The notes under the pieces were generated by a model that was not told the origin of the DNA, did not search any database, and saw only the letters and a program-made list of their open reading frames with translations. Below are positions 10,860 to 19,510 of a DNA stretch of 64,000 nucleotides, one piece after another. A program made the position numbers and the translations under genes. Origin of the DNA: Oxalobacteraceae bacterium CAVE-383 (lineage in GTDB: Bacteria; Pseudomonadota; Gammaproteobacteria; Burkholderiales; Burkholderiaceae_D); assembly GCA_004134995.1 (NCBI GenBank), contig REGP01000004.1, positions 62,001 through 126,000 of the forward strand. Direction: 5' to 3'. Each line of letters opens with the position of its first letter. Position 1 is the stretch's first letter.

Positions 10860-10871
10860 CGCGTCGCCTTT

Positions 10872-11396
10872 TTATTCGTAATCGAAAAAGACGGTTTCTT
10901 TCTCGGTCTGCATCCAGATGTCCCAGCGGTATTCGCGCTCGGCCAGCTTCTCTGCAATCAGCGTTGCGCGGCGCGCCTGCGGCACCTGGGTCAGGATTTC
11001 CGAAGCGGCCAGCCCGGTGTCGTCGGCCAGGAACACGGCGCAGAACTGGTGCTTGACCAGGCCGCGCGCGAACACGGTCACGTACATGACAGGCTTGCCT
11101 TGCGTGGCCGGGGCCGGCATCGATACTTCGAAGCGGTAGCCGCCGACATCGTCGCTCGGCACGCGGCGAAAGCCCGGCATGGCGTGGCGCTGTTCGGCAT
11201 TGGTGGCATCCGGCAGCCAGGCTTCGATCACGGCATCGTCGATGGCCTTGCCGTCGCCGTCGCGGATCACGCCGCTGATATGGATGGTCGGCGCGTCGCT
11301 GTCGACCTTGGCGGTGGCGTCAACGCCCCAGCGCCATGCTTCGTGCGAGAAAGGACCGATGGTCTGGGAAGTGGTAATGCCTTGTTTGGTCGTCAT
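10872..11396 (-). CDS. pcaG: Protocatechuate 3,4-dioxygenase alpha subunit
   Basis: This is the 174-residue structural subunit of the non-haem iron intradiol dioxygenase that opens the protocatechuate ring. The N-terminal stretch TTSQTIGPFSHEAWRWGVD and the GYRFEVSMPAP region match alpha subunits. The iron ligands are supplied by the beta subunit, and as expected the four-ligand set is not present here. It follows pcaH by 13 bases. Confidence 0.94.
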   Translation of the reverse strand: MTTKQGITTSQTIGPFSHEAWRWGVDATAKVDSDAPTIHISGVIRDGDGKAIDDAVIEAWLPDATNAEQRHAMPGFRRVPSDDVGGYRFEVSMPAPATQGKPVMYVTVFARGLVKHQFCAVFLADDTGLAASEILTQVPQARRATLIAEKLAEREYRWDIWMQTEKETVFFDYE

Positions 11397-11409
11397 GATG
11401 TTTTATTCC

Positions 11410-12102
11410 TTATAGGCCCATTGGGGTGGCGTTGCGGCCGCGCAGAACGATGTCGAATTCGTAGCCGAGCATCTGGTCGCCGACGGTTTCTTCGATGCTG
11501 AAGCGCGAGATCAGGCGTTCGCGCGCGGCCACATCGGGCACGCTCTGGAAAATCGGATCGTAGGAAAACAGCGGATCGCTCGGGAAATACATCTGCGTCA
11601 CCAGCCGTTGCGCATAGACGTTGCCGAACATCGAAAAATGGATGTGCGCGGGACGCCAGGCCTTGTCGTGATTGCCCCATGGGTAAGGGCCGGGCTTGAT
11701 GGTGATGAAGCGATAGCGGCCTTCGTCGTCGGTCAGCATCTTGCCGAGGCCGTAGAAATTCGGATCGAGCGGCGCGTCATGCTGGTCCTTCTTGTGCCAA
11801 TAGCGGCCGGCGGCGTTGCATTGCCAGACTTCCAGCAGCGAATTGCGCACCGGCTTGCCGTCTTCGTCCAGCACGCGGCCGGCGACGACGATTTTTTCGC
11901 CGATCGGCTCGCCTTTCCCGTGCTTGGTCAGGTCGATGTCGTTCGGGAGGATCAGGGAAGGCGATGCCGGGAAATTGGCGCCGGCCGGCAGTGCGGCGCG
12001 AATGCGCAGCGGCGCCTGGGTCGGGCCGCGTTTGACGGTGGATTTATAGGCGGGGTGGACCAGCTCGGGCCAGACGCCGTCTGCTACGGGATCGAATTTC
12101 AT
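11410..12102 (-). CDS. pcaH: Protocatechuate 3,4-dioxygenase beta subunit
   Basis: This is the iron-binding catalytic subunit, 230 residues. It cleaves protocatechuate to beta-carboxy-cis,cis-muconate. The ferric ligands are visible as the tyrosine in GRYWHKKDQHD, the tyrosine in KPGPYPWGNH and two histidines in RPAHIHFSMFG. The start at 12102 is chosen because AGGAGA lies seven bases upstream; a longer in-frame start at 12162 lacks support. It is the first gene of the pcaHGB-CD operon and is divergent from an IclR regulator. Confidence 0.95.
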   Translation of the reverse strand: MKFDPVADGVWPELVHPAYKSTVKRGPTQAPLRIRAALPAGANFPASPSLILPNDIDLTKHGKGEPIGEKIVVAGRVLDEDGKPVRNSLLEVWQCNAAGRYWHKKDQHDAPLDPNFYGLGKMLTDDEGRYRFITIKPGPYPWGNHDKAWRPAHIHFSMFGNVYAQRLVTQMYFPSDPLFSYDPIFQSVPDVAARERLISRFSIEETVGDQMLGYEFDIVLRGRNATPMGL

Positions 12103-12194
12103 GGTTGTCTCCTGAATAAGGGCAAGGGGTGCCGGCAATGATAGGAGCATGGTCCCTTGCAATCAAGGGAGGGAATGCACGTTATAGCCGTAGT

Positions 12195-12222
12195 TCGCAC
12201 AATTTGTGCGAGAATCGCACAA
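12195..12222. promoter_or_regulatory. Three-half-site operator for the divergent IclR regulator and pcaH
   Basis: TCGCACAA (12195-12202), TTGTGCGA (12204-12211) and TCGCACAA again (12215-12222) are exact copies. The first two form a palindrome with one central base; the third repeats the first 20 bases further on, two helical turns away. This palindrome-plus-direct-repeat layout is the one described for PcaU/PobR-type regulators. The core CGCAC is shared with the site upstream of pcaI. Confidence 0.75.
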
Positions 12223-13038
12223 ATGAATAAAGACCTTATGGAATCGACCTCTTTTACCCCTACCACCCCTTCCGCCGATCCGCCGCCGCAGAAGCGCGAC
12301 CTGATCGCCGGCCTGGAAAAGGGTTTGCAAGTGATCGAAGCCTTCGATCAGGAACGTTCGCGCCTGACCATCAGCGAAGTGGCGCAGCGCACCGGCCTGA
12401 CGCGGGCGGCCGCGCGGCGCTATCTGATCACGCTGACGCACCTCGGCTACATCCGCCAGCAGGAAAAGCTGTTTTCGCTGACGCCGCAGGTTTTGCGGCT
12501 GGGGCAATCGTATCTGCATTCGGCGCGGCTGCCGCGCATCGCGCAGCCCTTGCTCTATCGGCTGGCCTATTCGCTGCAGGAAGCGGCGTCGGTCGGCGTG
12601 CTGGACCACGACCAGCTGGTGTGCGTTGCCGCGGTCAGCGCCGGCCGCCTGGTGTCGGCCACGCTGCAGCCCGGCACGCGCGTGCCGGCATACGTCACGG
12701 CCAGCGGCCGCGTGCTGCTGTCGGCCTTGCCGCCGGCGCGCATCGGCGATTTCCTGGCGCGCCTGCAGCCTGAAGCGATCACGCCCCATACCATCGTCAA
12801 CAAGGAGCGCCTGCAACTGGAACTGGCCCGCACGCGTGCGCAGGGCTATGCAATCGTGGACCAGGAACTGGAACTGGGTTTGCGCACCATCGCCGTGCCG
12901 GTCAAGGATTTCCGGGGCGATACGGTGGCGGCCATCAACATCAGCGTGCACGCGGCGCGCATCGCGGTGGAAGATATCGTCGAAAGCTGTTTGCCGGCGC
13001 TGTTGAAGGTGCAGTTGGAGCTGGCGGCGTTGTTGTAA
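12223..13038 (+). CDS. IclR-family regulator, PcaU/PobR type, divergent from pcaH
   Basis: The protein is 271 residues when started at the ATG at 12223, the usual family size. The helix-turn-helix is LTISEVAQRTGLTRAAARRY (about residues 43-62), and the effector domain includes VTASGRVLLSALPPARI and ELELGLRTIAVPVK. It probably controls pcaHGB-CD and itself from the operator immediately before its start. No good ribosome-binding site precedes 12223, and longer in-frame starts at 12157 and 12175 would read through the operator. It differs clearly from the first IclR protein, so the two blocks may answer to different signals. Confidence 0.85.
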   Translation: MNKDLMESTSFTPTTPSADPPPQKRDLIAGLEKGLQVIEAFDQERSRLTISEVAQRTGLTRAAARRYLITLTHLGYIRQQEKLFSLTPQVLRLGQSYLHSARLPRIAQPLLYRLAYSLQEAASVGVLDHDQLVCVAAVSAGRLVSATLQPGTRVPAYVTASGRVLLSALPPARIGDFLARLQPEAITPHTIVNKERLQLELARTRAQGYAIVDQELELGLRTIAVPVKDFRGDTVAAINISVHAARIAVEDIVESCLPALLKVQLELAALL

Positions 13039-13063
13039 CGTACGGCGGGAAAAAAATGAGGAT

Positions 13064-15190
13064 TCAGGCTGTCTTGCCGTTGGCGGCTATCTCCCGTCTT
13101 CGATCTCTGCAGGCATGCTTGCCGGAAGACAGCGCGGTGCTGACCATCTTCGCCAGTTCGCTGATCTGGAACGGCTTGTGCAGGACGAAATTGTCGCCGA
13201 TGACTTCGTCGATGGCGCGCATGTCGGCATAGCCGGTGGCGACAATGATCGGCAACTGCGGCAGTATCTCGGTGACCGCGGCGACGACCTGGGCGCCGTT
13301 CATGTCCGGCATCAGGAAGTCGACGATCAGCAGGTCCGGCGGCTGTTCCCTGATCGCGGCCAGGCCGGCCAGGCCGTTGGCGGCTTCGCGCACCGGATAA
13401 CCAAGCATGCCGAGCGATTCGACCATGAATTGACGCACTTCGGGATCGTCCTCGACCACCAGGATGCTGTGTTGCGCCGAGCCCTGTGCGGCTTCCTTGA
13501 CGTTCTCCGGCGCGGGGTTTCGGATCATTTCGTCGGAAGCCAGCGGCAGCCACAGTTCGACGGTGGTGCCTTCGCCAAGGCGGCTATGGATGCGCGCCAC
13601 GCCGCCCGACTGTTTTGCGATGCCGTATACCTGGCTCAGACCGAGGCCGGTGCCGGAACCGACCTGCTTGGTGGTGAAAAAGGGATCGAATACCTTGGCG
13701 AGATTTTCCGCGCGGATGCCGGTGCCGGTATCGACCACGGCGACCACCGCATAGCGGCCGGGCCGCAGCAATTCGTCGTCGGGAGCGGAATCGTGGCAAT
13801 CGGTGCGCAGCAGCAGGGTGCCGCCGTGCGGCATGGCGTCGCGCGCATTGATCGCCAGGTTCAGGATCGCCATTTCGATCTGGTTCGGGTCCGCCAGCGC
13901 CGGCGGCATGCCGACCGCGAAATCGAAATCGATATTGATGCTGGAGCCGACCGAGGCCGCCAGCAATTCCTGCATGCCGTCGATCAGGACCGCCAGGTCG
14001 ACCGCCTTCAGGTCGAGACTCTGGTTGCGCGCGAAGGCCAGCAGCTGGCCGGTCAGTTTGGTGCCGCGGGCGAGCGCCTTGCGGGCGGTGGCGGCAAAGC
14101 GCTGGACGCGCTCGTCGGTGGTCACGCGGTCGATCAGTTCCAGGTTGCCGATGCTGACGTGCAGCAGATTATTGAAGTCGTGCGCGATGCCGCCGGTCAG
14201 GCGGCCGATGGCTTCCATTTTCTGGCCCTGCACCGAAGCCGCCTGGTTGCGCTCGCGCTCGCGGATCTCGTGCATCAGGCGGTCATTGAGCTGCGCCAGC
14301 TCGCGCGTGCGTTCCGCGATGCGGCGCTCCAGCGTTTCGTTCAGATCGTGCAGGGCGCGCTGGCTGTCGCTGAGCTGGCGCGCCGATTCCATGCGCTCGG
14401 TGACGTCCAGCGAGACGCCGGCCACGCGCTGCGGCCGGTCGCTTTCGGAAACGCTGGATTCGCCGCGTATCTGCAACCAGTGGATGCTATGGTCCGGCCA
14501 GACCACGCGCAGTTCGATCACGAAGCCGTCGCGCGATTCCAGCGCGGCTTGCAGCGCTTCCTGGTAGGTAGGCAAATCGTGCGGATGAATGCAGGCCAGC
14601 AGGTTTTGATAGGTAAATGCGCGATCGGTCGGCTGTCCGAAATTTTCCTTGCAGATATCGGAAGTCGTCAAGGCGCCGGTGGCGACATTGATTTCCCAGG
14701 CGCCCAGGCGGCCGGCCTTCAGCGCGAAACCGAGCCGTTCCTCCGCCTGCAAGCGCTGTTGCAGCGCGGCCCGCGCTTCGTATTGACGCCGCCGCGCGCG
14801 CAGCGCCGAGGCGGCGGCGCGCTTGAGCGTTTCCGTATTCAGCGGGCGTTCCAGAAGAACCACATTGCTGAGGCTTTCCAGCGCGCCCAGCGCCAGCGAT
14901 TCGCGTGGCAGCGAACGCGGCTGGGTCAGCAGGATAAACGGGAAATCGGACCAGGCCGGCTGCGCCGCCAGCCAGTCGATCAGCGGCGCCAGATTCTGGC
15001 TTTCGAGCGCTTCGTCGGTGATCAGCGCCGCGCCGGCGCCGGCGCGCAGTTCCTCGGTCAGCATGCCGATGTTGGCGCAGATATGGCTGTCGATATGATT
15101 CAGGCGCAGTACATGGCTGATGGTCTCGGCGTCGCGTCCTTGGGGGGCGAGGACCAGGGTTCGCTGTTCATTCAAATGCTGCCGCGTCAT
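13064..15190 (-). CDS. Hybrid sensor histidine kinase / response regulator
   Basis: This is a 708-residue soluble protein. In order: a receiver-like domain (1-130) that is probably inactive, since the conserved lysine region reads LLERPLN; a PAS domain (about 150-270); a coiled coil; a HisKA domain with GGIAHDFNNLLH (phospho-accepting His near 330); an ATPase domain with NLAINARDAM and GTGLGLSQVYGI; and a true receiver (577-690) with LVVEDD, LLIVDFLMPDMNG and LHKPF. No membrane segment is seen. Its start overlaps the stop of the KaiC-like gene (ATGA), so the two are co-translated and probably act together. Confidence 0.88.
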   Translation of the reverse strand: MTRQHLNEQRTLVLAPQGRDAETISHVLRLNHIDSHICANIGMLTEELRAGAGAALITDEALESQNLAPLIDWLAAQPAWSDFPFILLTQPRSLPRESLALGALESLSNVVLLERPLNTETLKRAAASALRARRRQYEARAALQQRLQAEERLGFALKAGRLGAWEINVATGALTTSDICKENFGQPTDRAFTYQNLLACIHPHDLPTYQEALQAALESRDGFVIELRVVWPDHSIHWLQIRGESSVSESDRPQRVAGVSLDVTERMESARQLSDSQRALHDLNETLERRIAERTRELAQLNDRLMHEIRERERNQAASVQGQKMEAIGRLTGGIAHDFNNLLHVSIGNLELIDRVTTDERVQRFAATARKALARGTKLTGQLLAFARNQSLDLKAVDLAVLIDGMQELLAASVGSSINIDFDFAVGMPPALADPNQIEMAILNLAINARDAMPHGGTLLLRTDCHDSAPDDELLRPGRYAVVAVVDTGTGIRAENLAKVFDPFFTTKQVGSGTGLGLSQVYGIAKQSGGVARIHSRLGEGTTVELWLPLASDEMIRNPAPENVKEAAQGSAQHSILVVEDDPEVRQFMVESLGMLGYPVREAANGLAGLAAIREQPPDLLIVDFLMPDMNGAQVVAAVTEILPQLPIIVATGYADMRAIDEVIGDNFVLHKPFQISELAKMVSTALSSGKHACRDRRREIAANGKTA

Positions 15191-16704
15191 GCCGGAGACG
15201 CGGAGTGCAGCATCTGCGCCGCGCCGCGATAGGTCGGAAGGCCGGTCAGGATGCCTTCGAAATCGCGAATCGCTTCGCCGACCTGGAGTCCGCGGTCTTC
15301 ACTCAGGCGCAACTCCCGGATACTGCGCTCATGATCGTTGGTGCGGCTCTTGATGACGGTGATGGCGCTCAGGATCTTGCCTTGCGTTTCAAAGTAGCGG
15401 AACGCCAGGATGCCGTCGCTGAGATAACTCAAATCCAGATCCGAGCGCATGTCGCCGATCAGCCCATGCTGGCCGAGCAGCAGCAGGGTGGTCACGCCGT
15501 GCTGGCCGAGGTAGGACAGCAATTCGTGCATTTGCAGCAGCAGGAAGCGTTCGCCCGGCATGGCCTGCAGGTAGGCGTTCAGGCTATCCAGCACCAGGAA
15601 GCGCGCGTCGCTCTCTTGCACTGCCTGCCGCACGTTCCAGGCGAATTCGCCGGCCGACAATTCGGCGGGATCGATGTGATGGATCGCCAACTGGCCGCTG
15701 TCGAGATACGGCTGCAGATCCATGCCGAGCTTGGCGCTGCGCGTGACCAGCGTCGCGACGCCTTCGTCGAACAGGTAGTACGCGACATGCTGGCCGCGTT
15801 GCAGCGCGGTCAGGGCGCAGCGGATGGCCGCGGTGGTCTTGCCGACGCCGGACGGGCCGGTCAGCAGAGTGCTGGTGCCTGGAACCAGACCGCCCCCGAG
15901 CATTCGATCGAGCTCGGCCGAACCGGTGTTTTGCGGGGCGGGGTCGAAGGCGCGTCCGGTGCCGACCGCAACCAGCCGCGGAAAAACGCGGATGCCGCCG
16001 GTTTCGATATTGAAGTCGTGATAGCCGCCGTCGAACTTGATGCCGCGCATTTTATTGATGCGCAGGCGGCGCCGTTCGCGGCCGAATTCCTGGGCGGTCT
16101 GGTCCAGGCTGATGACGCCGTGCGCCAGGCTGTGCAATTGCAGGTCGCCCGATTCGGAGGTCTTGTCGTCGAGCAGCAGCACGGTGCATTTGCGCATCGA
16201 GAAAAACTGTTTCAGCGCCAGGATCTGGCGCCGGTAGCGCAGCGGATTCTGCGCCAGCAGGCGCATTTCGGACAAACTGTCGAAGACCACACGCTTGGGC
16301 CGCATCTGCTCGACCTGCCGCATCACGTTCTTGGTGGTCTCGCCCAGCTCGATCTCGGAGGGATACAGCACCGACTGGCCGGCATCGAGATCGAGGCCGT
16401 CTTCGTTGACGAGTTCGAACAGTGAAATGCCGTCCAGGCTCCAGCCGTGCGAAGCGGCCACTGCACGCAGCTCGTGCGTGGTTTCCGACAGCGTGATATA
16501 CAAGCCGGTTTCCTGGCGCCGTACCCCCTCCAGCAAAAACTGGATCGCCAGCGTGGTCTTGCCGGAGCCGGGAGTGCCCTCCACCAGATACACGCGTTCG
16601 GGCGTCAGGCCGCCCATCAGTATGGTGTCGAGCCCGATGATGCCGGTACTCAGGCGTTGACCTTTTGAATCTTCTTCCATCGACATGAACTTGTCTGCTT
16701 TCAT
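15187..16704 (-). CDS. KaiC-like double-domain ATPase
   Basis: The protein has 505 residues with two RecA-like domains, as in cyanobacterial KaiC. P-loops are GTPGSGKTT (first domain) and GPSGVGKTT (second). The catalytic glutamate pairs of KaiC appear as SE (LSETTHEL) and DE (LFDEGVATL). At the autophosphorylation loop the sequence is RSDLDLSYLSDG: serines align with T426 and S431 of KaiC, but T432 is replaced by tyrosine. No kaiA or kaiB is nearby. The ATG at 16704 is preferred because AAGG precedes it; a TTG sits six bases upstream. With the downstream kinase it may form an environmental signalling pair rather than a clock. Confidence 0.87.
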   Translation of the reverse strand: MKADKFMSMEEDSKGQRLSTGIIGLDTILMGGLTPERVYLVEGTPGSGKTTLAIQFLLEGVRRQETGLYITLSETTHELRAVAASHGWSLDGISLFELVNEDGLDLDAGQSVLYPSEIELGETTKNVMRQVEQMRPKRVVFDSLSEMRLLAQNPLRYRRQILALKQFFSMRKCTVLLLDDKTSESGDLQLHSLAHGVISLDQTAQEFGRERRRLRINKMRGIKFDGGYHDFNIETGGIRVFPRLVAVGTGRAFDPAPQNTGSAELDRMLGGGLVPGTSTLLTGPSGVGKTTAAIRCALTALQRGQHVAYYLFDEGVATLVTRSAKLGMDLQPYLDSGQLAIHHIDPAELSAGEFAWNVRQAVQESDARFLVLDSLNAYLQAMPGERFLLLQMHELLSYLGQHGVTTLLLLGQHGLIGDMRSDLDLSYLSDGILAFRYFETQGKILSAITVIKSRTNDHERSIRELRLSEDRGLQVGEAIRDFEGILTGLPTYRGAAQMLHSASPA

Positions 16705-16870
16705 AGGCAACCTTTTTTATTGTGATGCATAAATTATCGACGTTTGCATTCTTATAATAAGTCACTAAAAATCTGATTCTCTTGTAAGACAACGCCTAAC
16801 CAATAAGTTCTGCCGCTGGCTATCCGTTGCCGGCTCTTTATAATGATCAGCTTTTTTGGAGTGGACTTGC

Positions 16871-17566
16871 ATGAGCCGACGCGTATATCACTTCTTGCGG
16901 GCGCGTCTGACGGACGACGGCATGTTCGGCCGCCATTTCAGCATCGGCACAGGCATCTTCAGCGCGATTACGCTGCTGTTCGCCGGCATTGCGGTCCATG
17001 TGTCTTCGGCCAATGGACTTACCGCTTTCGACGACCGCGTTTCGCACTGGTTCAATACGCACGGCTCGCCGGCGCTGACGCCGTTCATGTTCGGCGTGAG
17101 CGCAATGCATGGCGCCATCGGTATTCCGCTGATGTCGATTGCATTCGTGTTGCTGCTGGCGCGCCTCCGGGACTGGCATTGGTGCGCCGCGGTGGCCGGC
17201 ACGACCTTCGGCGGCATGTTGCTCAACATCGGATTGAAATACGTTTTCCGCCGCGGCCGGCCGTCCTTCACGAATCCATTGGTCAATATCGCCACATACA
17301 GTTTTCCGAGCGGGCATACGGCCGGCGCGACCTTGTTTTACAGTGTGCTGGCGGCTTATCTGATGAGCCGGACCGCGTCGGTCGGCATGCGTTGCGCAAT
17401 AGCGGCGCTGGCCGCGGCAATGGCGCTGCTGGTCGGCTTGAGCCGGATTTACCTGGGCGCGCACTATCTGAGCGATGTGGCCGGAGCGATATTGGAAGGA
17501 CTGGCCTGGCTGGCTGTATGCCTGACCGCGGTGGCGACGGCGCGCCGATACGGCCGCCGGGATTAG
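16871..17566 (+). CDS. PAP2-family membrane phosphatase
   Basis: This is an integral inner-membrane protein of about 231 residues with roughly six membrane helices. The three PAP2 active-site motifs are clear: KYVFRRGRP, the PSGH of SFPSGHTAG, and SRIYLGAHYLSD. Such enzymes dephosphorylate phosphatidic acid, undecaprenyl diphosphate or related lipids; the substrate cannot be told from sequence. The ATG at 16871 is chosen because GGAG lies about 10 bases upstream. Confidence 0.88.
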   Translation: MSRRVYHFLRARLTDDGMFGRHFSIGTGIFSAITLLFAGIAVHVSSANGLTAFDDRVSHWFNTHGSPALTPFMFGVSAMHGAIGIPLMSIAFVLLLARLRDWHWCAAVAGTTFGGMLLNIGLKYVFRRGRPSFTNPLVNIATYSFPSGHTAGATLFYSVLAAYLMSRTASVGMRCAIAALAAAMALLVGLSRIYLGAHYLSDVAGAILEGLAWLAVCLTAVATARRYGRRD

Positions 17567-17601
17567 CGGCCGGCGTATCGATGCATCAGGGCATCAGAGC
17601 A

Positions 17602-18675
17602 TCAGTGTGTATGCCGATGATGGATATCGGGGAAGTGTCCGTGCCGATGCCGCAGCGGCGTGTGGCGGTGGGTATGCGTATGGGTTTTTCCTTCCTCGCT
17701 TTCGTTGTATTCGAAGTCGTGGGCATGGCGGTGATGGATGTCGTGTTCGTGCGGATGCGCGTGCAGCGCGGGTTCGTGGCGATGGTCGTGTCCATGCCGT
17801 TCGGTCAGATGCAGCCAGATGCCGATGGCCATCAGCCCCATCGCGACCCAGAAATTCAGGCTGGGCGATTCGCCCGGCAGCCACAGCGACAGGATTGCGC
17901 CGACAAACGGCGCGGCCGAAAAATAGGCGCCGGTGCGCGCCGTGCCGAGATGGCGCAGGGCCAGCACGAACATCACCAGGCTCAGGCCGTAGCCGCAAAA
18001 CCCGATGGCGGCGGCCGCCGCCGCGGCAGGCAGTGCGGGCAGCGGCAGGCCCATCAGCGCCGCGATCGACAGATTCACCGTACCTGCGGCCAATCCCTTG
18101 ATGCAGGCGATCTGCACGGCGTCGCTGGCGGCGATCTTGCGCGTCAGATTGTTGTCGATGCCCCAGCACAGGCAGGCCCCGACGATCGCGGCAACGCCCC
18201 ATGAAGTGCCGAGCAGTGCCTGCTGGTCCCAGGACAGCAGCACGCCTGCCGCGACGATAAAAGCCATGCCGATGAAGATACGGTAATCAAAGTGTTCCTT
18301 GAACGCATACCAGGCCAGCAGCGCGGTCAGTACGCCTTCCATGTTCAGCAACAGCGATGCGCTCGACGCGGCGGTATGGCTCAGGCCGATCATCAGCAGC
18401 ACCGGCCCGGCCACGCCGCCGGCGGCGATCGCGCCCAGCAGCCAGGGCAGGTCGCGCCGGGTGACGCCGCCGATGTCGTCATCGCCTTGCGGGCCGTGCG
18501 TGGTCCGGCGCGCGCGGCGGATGCCGTACCAGATGAGCAGCCCCAGTCCGCTGCCGAAATACAGCGTGCCCGCCAATGTCACCGGGGCCAGCTGGGTCAG
18601 CAGCGTCTTGGCGAATGGGGTGCTGGCGCCGAACAGGACGGCTGCCGCTAAAGCGTAAACAATGCCGGAGCGCAT
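17602..18675 (-). CDS. EamA/DMT-family transporter with histidine-rich tail
   Basis: Residues 1-290 form ten predicted membrane helices with two EamA repeats (ALAAAVLFGASTPFAKTLL at the start; ACLCWGIDNNLTRKIA in the middle). The last 65 or so residues are exceptionally rich in histidine (HGHDHRHEP, HAHPHEHDIHHRHAH, HTHTHRHTPLRHRHGH). DMT proteins export or import small metabolites. The tail would face the cytoplasm or periplasm and could bind Zn, Ni or Co, so metal or metal-chelate transport is possible but unproven. Confidence 0.85.
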   Translation of the reverse strand: MRSGIVYALAAAVLFGASTPFAKTLLTQLAPVTLAGTLYFGSGLGLLIWYGIRRARRTTHGPQGDDDIGGVTRRDLPWLLGAIAAGGVAGPVLLMIGLSHTAASSASLLLNMEGVLTALLAWYAFKEHFDYRIFIGMAFIVAAGVLLSWDQQALLGTSWGVAAIVGACLCWGIDNNLTRKIAASDAVQIACIKGLAAGTVNLSIAALMGLPLPALPAAAAAAAIGFCGYGLSLVMFVLALRHLGTARTGAYFSAAPFVGAILSLWLPGESPSLNFWVAMGLMAIGIWLHLTERHGHDHRHEPALHAHPHEHDIHHRHAHDFEYNESEEGKTHTHTHRHTPLRHRHGHFPDIHHRHTH

Positions 18676-18726
18676 CTAGGATCTTTCTGGTTGGAATGCA
18701 TGCGGCGATTTTATACCGCCGGCACA

Positions 18727-18766
18727 AAATAAAACGACTCCGGCGCTGTCGCGGCGGAGTCGTTCG
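18727..18766 (-). terminator. Terminator after sodB
   Basis: AACGACTCCG (18733-18742) and CGGAGTCGTT (18755-18764) pair perfectly; on the minus strand the stem is followed by TTATTTT. It separates sodB from the transporter gene. Confidence 0.85.
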
Positions 18767-18782
18767 ATCCGAATGGAATCTA

Positions 18783-19361
18783 TCAGGCGAAGTTCTTCGC
18801 TGCGAAATCCCAGTTCACGATGCCCCAGAAGTTTTCAACATACTTGGCGCGCGCGTTGCGGTAATCGATGTAGTACGCGTGTTCCCACACGTCCATGGTC
18901 AGCAGCGGGATATCCGCTGTGGTCAGCGGCGTCGCCGCGTTCGATGTATTGACGATATCGACCGAGCCGTCGGCCTTCTTTACCAGCCATGTCCAGCCGG
19001 AACCGAAATTGCCCAGGCCGGATTTGGTGAATTCTTCCTTGAACTTGTCGAAAGAACCCCATTTTTTGTCGATGGCGGCAGCCAGTGCGCCGCCAGGAGC
19101 GCCGGCGCCTTTTGGCGTCATGCCGTTCCAGTAGAACGTGTGGTTCCAGACCTGGGCTGCATTGTTGAACACGCCGCCGGAAGATTTCTTGACGGTATCT
19201 TCGAGCGTGGCGTTTTCGAATTCGGTGCCCTTGATCAGATTGTTCAGATTGGTCACATAGGTCTGATGATGCTTGCCATAGTGGAATTCGAGTGTCTCTT
19301 TGGAAATGGTCGGAGCCAGTGCGTCGAGCTCATAAGGCAATGCCGGGAGGGTATGCGCCAT
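18783..19361 (-). CDS. sodB: Iron superoxide dismutase
   Basis: This cytoplasmic enzyme converts superoxide to oxygen and hydrogen peroxide. It has 192 residues, with metal ligands visible in [12 protein letters not shown] (His), WNHTFYW (His) and [13 protein letters not shown] (Asp and His). [12 protein letters not shown] and the absence of Mn-specific variants favour iron. It is a single gene with its own terminator. Confidence 0.94.
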   Translation of the reverse strand: MAHTLPALPYELDALAPTISKETLEFHYGKHHQTYVTNLNNLIKGTEFENATLEDTVKKSSGGVFNNAAQVWNHTFYWNGMTPKGAGAPGGALAAAIDKKWGSFDKFKEEFTKSGLGNFGSGWTWLVKKADGSVDIVNTSNAATPLTTADIPLLTMDVWEHAYYIDYRNARAKYVENFWGIVNWDFAAKNFA

Positions 19362-19510
19362 GATGTTTCCTTTCTGTCTGTGAATGAAATAGTATTTTTA
19401 TGCAGCGGGTGATTCTAAAGCGGATAGCGATTCTTTGCACTGCCTTCGGTCAAGTCTTTTGACTCTTCGCGCCGTTGGTGATTCTTATTATCATTTATTC
19501 GCGCGTTTGT

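Noticed and set aside
9630-11501. Long plus-strand frame across pcaB and pcaG
   Set aside because: It spans two real genes and a gap on the other strand and shows no conserved motif.
13115-15232. Open frame of about 700 codons on the plus strand, opposite the hybrid kinase
   Set aside because: It is the high-GC shadow of a kinase gene with intact catalytic motifs. The product is rich in Arg, Gln, Asp and Ala without domains.
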